DNA from: a bacterium
Lineage (GTDB): Bacteria; Spirochaetota; UBA4802; UBA5550
Assembly (NCBI GenBank): GCA_024224995.1
Contig: JAAENB010000970.1
Coordinates: 1-7,823, forward strand
Direction of reading: 5' to 3'
DNA length: 7,823 nucleotides
Below are positions 5,156 through 7,823 of the stretch, piece after piece. The first letter of the stretch is position 1. Each line of letters starts with the position of its first letter. Both the position numbers and the translations under genes were made by a program. Below the pieces are notes generated by a model. The model made no database searches and was not told where the DNA came from. It saw only the letters and a list, made by a program, of their open reading frames with translations.

Positions 5156-7555
5156 TTATCCCAGGCCGCTGATTTTCTTTAAAAGTTCAGCAGTTAATAC
5201 GGCACTGCCATAGTCATTGAGAAGCACATCAAAAGGGATAATAAAATTGCACCCTTCTCTAAAACGGCTGCATCCATGGGCTTTTTTCCCTTTGATCATG
5301 GTCCCTTTCCCGCAGCGGGGACATACAAGTTTCTCCGCTACTGGTGCCGGAGGAGGGGGAGGAGCGGTTTCGGTTTTTTCATCGGTGGGAACAAAAACCA
5401 TTGAAAGGCTATTATCAAGAATAATTTTTCCTTTTGTTTTAATTCCTTCAATCATAAAACCGCTCAAGTCGTTTGTTTTTTTCTTTTTAATAAGGTCGAA
5501 AATTTGTTTTTCCGTAAACTTTTTCCCTTTGAAAGAAAAAGCAACCCTGAAACCGCAGCCGTTCCGGTATTCGCTGCATCCATAGGCGCCTTTCCCTTTT
5601 ATTATTGTTCCCTTTCCGCACCGGGGGCAGTTTGGCGGCGTATTTTTATCCGAAGGTTTTTTGGGCTTTACCGCTGCTGCTTTTTTGGGAGTGGTTTTTT
5701 TCACGGCCGCTGTTTTTTTGTAGGATGCCCCTGTCTTCTTTTTCCGGTATTTTTGCTGTTCAATAATGATTTGTTTCCCGCTTTCTTTTTTTACGTCGGA
5801 AACAAGATTGGAAACCATCTCTTTCATTTCGTTCATGAATACGCCTGCTTTATATTCACCCCGTTCTATTTGCCGGAGCTTTTTCTCCCAGATGCCGGTA
5901 AGTTCAACGGATTTAAGCAGGTCATTTTTAATAGTTTCAATTAGCTGAATACCGGTAGAAGCAGGGACAATGCTTTTTTTATTCCTTACTATATAATTAC
6001 GTTTAAAAAGGGTTTCAATAATATTGGCGCGAGTTGACGGGCGGCCAATGCCATTCTCTTTCATAAGGTCGCGAAGCTCTTCGTCATCGACTTTTTTGCC
6101 CGCGGTTTCCATGGCTCTGAGAAGCGAGGCTTCGGTATAGTACGCCGGAGGTTTGGTCTCTTTTTCCCTGATCTCGGGACTATGGGGGCCTGTTTCTCCA
6201 ATAGCAAATTCCGGCATAACCTGGTCTTTTTTATCATCATCCTTTTTTTTCTGCTCGGGCTTTTTTAGATCTCCTGGATACAGAACGCGCCAACCGGGAT
6301 CGATGATTTGTTTTCCCGCAGCCTTGAACGCGACTCCGGCGGTTTCTCCAAGAGCGGTTGTGTTTGAAACAATACAGTCGGGGTAAAATACCGCGATGAA
6401 TCTCCTGGTAATATCGTCATATACTTTTTGTTCCTGGGGAGTTAAATTCGAAGGGGTAACACCCGTGGGAATAATAGCGTGATGGTCCGTGATTTTTTTA
6501 TCGTCAAATATTCTTTTGCTTTTTTTAATTGGGTTGTTTAAGAGCGGTTTAACCTCTTCCGCGTAGGAGTTCAGTTTTTTTAGAATACCGGGAACTTTCG
6601 GATAAATATCATCGGGCAAAAAACGGGTGTCTACACGAGGGTAGGTGACAACCTTCTTTTCATATAGTTTTTGAACGGTCTTTAAAGTACTGTCCGCAGT
6701 AAATGAATATTTTTTATTGCATTCAACCTGCAAAGAAGTCAGGTCAAAAAGCTGGGGAGCCTGCTCTTTCCCTTTTTTTCTCGTAAAAGAGGTAATAGAA
6801 AAATCGTTTTCTTTGATTTTTTCAAGGGTATTTTGAGCGTCTTCTTTTTTCTTAAAACGGCCCGATGATGCCGTAAACAGTACATCGCGGTATACTGTTT
6901 TTATTTCCCAATAGGTTTCGGGTTTGAAATTTTCTATCTCCAGGTGGCGCTGTACAATAAGCGCCAGGGTTGGCGTTTGCACTCTTCCGATTGAAAGGAC
7001 TCCTTTCCCCTGGGCGTACTTGAGCGTATATAGTCTGCTGGCGTTCATGCCAAGAAGCCAGTCCCCAATCGCGCGGGCGCTTCCCGCGGCATAGAGCAGG
7101 TCGTACTGTGAGGAATCCTTTAAATTATTAAACCCTTCCCTGATTGCCTCTTCCGTAAGGGAGGATATCCACAATCGTTTAACTTCTTTTTTGCATGAAG
7201 CTTTTTTCAGCACCCACCGCTGTATAAGCTCTCCTTCAATACCGGCGTCACCGCAGTTTATCACTTCCGAGCATTTATCGATCAATGACTTTATTGTCTT
7301 GAATTGCTTGCTAATCCCCTTGTTTTTTATCAGTTTGATATCGAATTTTTCAGGGACCATCGGCAGGGTGCCCAGGTTCCATCTTTTCCATTCGGGCGTG
7401 TAATCGTCAGGAGCTTTAAGAGTGCAGAGGTGTCCGAATGTCCAGGTTACCCAGTAGCCGTTTCCTTCAAAGTAACCGTCTTTCCTGGATCGTGCCCCAA
7501 GGATCTGCGCTATTTCCTTTGCAACACTCGGTTTTTCAGCAATACATACTTTCAA
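5156..7555 (-). CDS. topB: DNA topoisomerase III (type IA) with two C-terminal zinc ribbons
   Basis: A complete 799-residue type IA topoisomerase, which cuts one DNA strand through a 5'-phosphotyrosine and passes another strand to resolve intertwined or recombining DNA. The TOPRIM domain begins KVCIAEKPSVA (E7) and contains GDAGIEGELIQRW (102-114). RAIGDWLLGMNASRLYT and LSIGRVQTPTLAL (188-199) follow. The catalytic tyrosine is Y305 in VTYPRVDTRFL. HHAIIPTG (358-365) and GIGRPSTRANIIETL (502-516) are further family blocks. In the metal site the usual DxDxE is DxGxE (D103, G105, E107), which I recall in the Bacteroidetes-type subfamily. The tail has a Lys/Ala/Pro-rich linker (about 602-636), a zinc ribbon (C643, C646, C660, C667) with a full topoisomerase C-terminal repeat (about 668-726), a proline run (731-739), then a second ribbon (C745, C748, C762, C769) with a short remnant repeat. 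The start is TTG at 7555, placed directly before the conserved KVCIAEKPS; no better start is available. It has no partner gene here and converges on the EFR1 gene. Confidence 0.95.
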   Translation of the reverse strand: MKVCIAEKPSVAKEIAQILGARSRKDGYFEGNGYWVTWTFGHLCTLKAPDDYTPEWKRWNLGTLPMVPEKFDIKLIKNKGISKQFKTIKSLIDKCSEVINCGDAGIEGELIQRWVLKKASCKKEVKRLWISSLTEEAIREGFNNLKDSSQYDLLYAAGSARAIGDWLLGMNASRLYTLKYAQGKGVLSIGRVQTPTLALIVQRHLEIENFKPETYWEIKTVYRDVLFTASSGRFKKKEDAQNTLEKIKENDFSITSFTRKKGKEQAPQLFDLTSLQVECNKKYSFTADSTLKTVQKLYEKKVVTYPRVDTRFLPDDIYPKVPGILKKLNSYAEEVKPLLNNPIKKSKRIFDDKKITDHHAIIPTGVTPSNLTPQEQKVYDDITRRFIAVFYPDCIVSNTTALGETAGVAFKAAGKQIIDPGWRVLYPGDLKKPEQKKKDDDKKDQVMPEFAIGETGPHSPEIREKETKPPAYYTEASLLRAMETAGKKVDDEELRDLMKENGIGRPSTRANIIETLFKRNYIVRNKKSIVPASTGIQLIETIKNDLLKSVELTGIWEKKLRQIERGEYKAGVFMNEMKEMVSNLVSDVKKESGKQIIIEQQKYRKKKTGASYKKTAAVKKTTPKKAAAVKPKKPSDKNTPPNCPRCGKGTIIKGKGAYGCSEYRNGCGFRVAFSFKGKKFTEKQIFDLIKKKKTNDLSGFMIEGIKTKGKIILDNSLSMVFVPTDEKTETAPPPPPAPVAEKLVCPRCGKGTMIKGKKAHGCSRFREGCNFIIPFDVLLNDYGSAVLTAELLKKISGLG

Positions 7556-7565
7556 TAAATTGAGA

Positions 7566-7570
7566 CCTTC
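7566..7570 (-). promoter_or_regulatory. Ribosome binding site of topB, serving a TTG start
   Basis: GAAGG on the minus strand lies 10 bases before the TTG at 7555-7553. The spacing is slightly long, and with the rare start codon this predicts modest translation. A -35-like TTGACT (7642-7637) is seen further upstream, but no convincing -10 follows at 16-18 bases. Confidence 0.4.
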
Positions 7571-7572
7571 TT

Positions 7573-7594
7573 TGTTGAATTGTGTTGAATTGTG
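7573..7594. repeat. 10-base tandem repeat in the topB divergent promoter region
   Basis: TGTTGAATTG occurs twice head to tail (7573-7582 and 7583-7592), followed by a further TG. Period 10 is about one helical turn, as expected for a repeated protein-binding site, and the second copy supplies the -35-like TTGAAT of the rightward promoter. It lies just upstream of the topB ribosome site. Confidence 0.6.
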
Positions 7595-7614
7595 ATCAAT
7601 GGGTTAGTTAAAAT
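7585..7614 (+). promoter_or_regulatory. Candidate rightward promoter for the right-edge gene
   Basis: TTGAAT (7585-7590) and TAAAAT (7609-7614) are 18 bases apart, matching the sigma70 boxes at 4 and 5 of 6 positions. Start of transcription near 7621 would leave a leader of about 26 bases holding the AAGGA site before ATG 7647. Confidence 0.4.
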
Positions 7615-7632
7615 TGATTGGATAAATAAGTC

Positions 7633-7637
7633 AAGGA
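7633..7637 (+). promoter_or_regulatory. Ribosome binding site of the right-edge reading frame
   Basis: AAGGA lies nine bases before ATG 7647, a normal distance. It is the main reason for calling that frame a gene. Confidence 0.45.
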
Positions 7638-7646
7638 AAGTTTACA

Positions 7647-7823
7647 ATGTGCGGAACAGGGAAAATTAGGTCAGAAATTGTGATGATACCGGGGTCTGTT
7701 TTCATCGGCCCCCGGGGCGAAAGAGTTATTGGAAATGAGCCCATATCAGCCCGGGGTTTTAACCCCATGGGGCAGCAGAGCATAACCCCGGATAACATCT
7801 TCCGGGAACAGGCCCTGTTTATA
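7647..7823 (+). CDS. Unrecognised protein, N-terminal part (cut by right edge)
   Basis: The frame from ATG 7647 is open for 59 codons to the edge, while the other two plus-strand frames hit stops within about 40 bases. It begins MCGTGKIRSEIVMIPGSVFI and continues with GPRGERVIGNEPISARGF and NPMGQQSITPDNIF. I do not recognise the family. There is no signal peptide or membrane segment; the start is rich in Gly, Pro and Ile, suggesting beta strands and turns in a soluble protein. About 58% of its codons end in G or C. A ribosome site at 7633 and a promoter-like pair at 7585-7614 support it. One minus-strand frame is also open across this stretch (from the right edge to a stop near 7630), but it has no start context visible here and looks less protein-like. 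It is divergent from topB, with a shared control region of about 90 bases. Confidence 0.5.
   Translation, partial: MCGTGKIRSEIVMIPGSVFIGPRGERVIGNEPISARGFNPMGQQSITPDNIFREQALFI
7751..7791. repeat. Nested GC-rich inverted repeats inside the right-edge frame
   Basis: CCGGGGTT (7751-7758) is matched by AACCCCGG (7784-7791). Between and overlapping them are GGGGTT/AACCCC (7753-7766) and the perfect palindrome CCCCATGGGG (7763-7772). Another CCCCGGGG palindrome lies at 7710-7717. The alternatives cannot all form at once. They may be structured mRNA, protein sites or chance in a GC-rich stretch. Confidence 0.45.

Noticed and set aside
5504..5944. 146-codon open frame on the plus strand
   Set aside because: It is antisense to the Lys-rich tail of topB; the Phe/Cys-rich composition is the expected shadow.
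7630..7823. Minus-strand open frame across the right edge as the end of a gene upstream of topB
   Set aside because: The plus-strand frame has a start, ribosome site and promoter-like boxes; the minus-strand product looks random. It cannot be fully excluded without more sequence.

Overview
The window looks like a piece of a Gram-negative bacterial chromosome. The evidence is a large RND/MMPL-type exporter, a signal-peptide-bearing protein that resembles periplasmic binding proteins, a UbiG-like methyltransferase and a chromosomal-type topoisomerase III. A low-potential flavodoxin/ferredoxin protein hints at anaerobic metabolism. The phylum cannot be fixed from sequence alone: the exporter and binding protein recall deltaproteobacterial-type anaerobes, while the topoisomerase recalls the chromosomal TopB of Bacteroidetes. 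Both are impressions from memory, not searches. No tRNA, rRNA, CRISPR array, transposase or integrase was seen.

Layout, left to right. Positions 3945 to 1 on the minus strand appear to form one transcription unit: a UbiG-like methyltransferase (3945-3136), a 913-residue RND/MMPL exporter (3061-320) and a secreted PhnD-like solute-binding protein that starts inside the exporter gene and runs off the left edge (372-1). A promoter-like sequence and a strong GGAGG ribosome site precede the methyltransferase. Pointing the other way from a 198-base spacer is an AT-rich EFR1-type flavodoxin/double-4Fe-4S gene (4144-5034). It converges on topB (7555-5156), with a hairpin region between the two. To the right of topB is a short divergent promoter region with a 10-base tandem repeat. 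It precedes a plausible but unrecognised reading frame (7647 onward) cut by the right edge. No stretch over 300 bases lacks a gene.

How the genes may work together (inference): exporter and binding protein overlap by 53 bases and are probably co-translated, so they may handle the same lipid-like or hydrophobic molecule in the envelope. The methyltransferase upstream could modify it or a quinone. The EFR1 protein and topoisomerase III show no functional link to that unit.

There is no clear sign of an undescribed defence or mobile system. The most interesting details are in the exporter: loss of both partners of one of the two Asp-Tyr pairs of the MMPL proton relay, and lysine-rich A-tracts at the exporter/binding-protein overlap that could support slippage.
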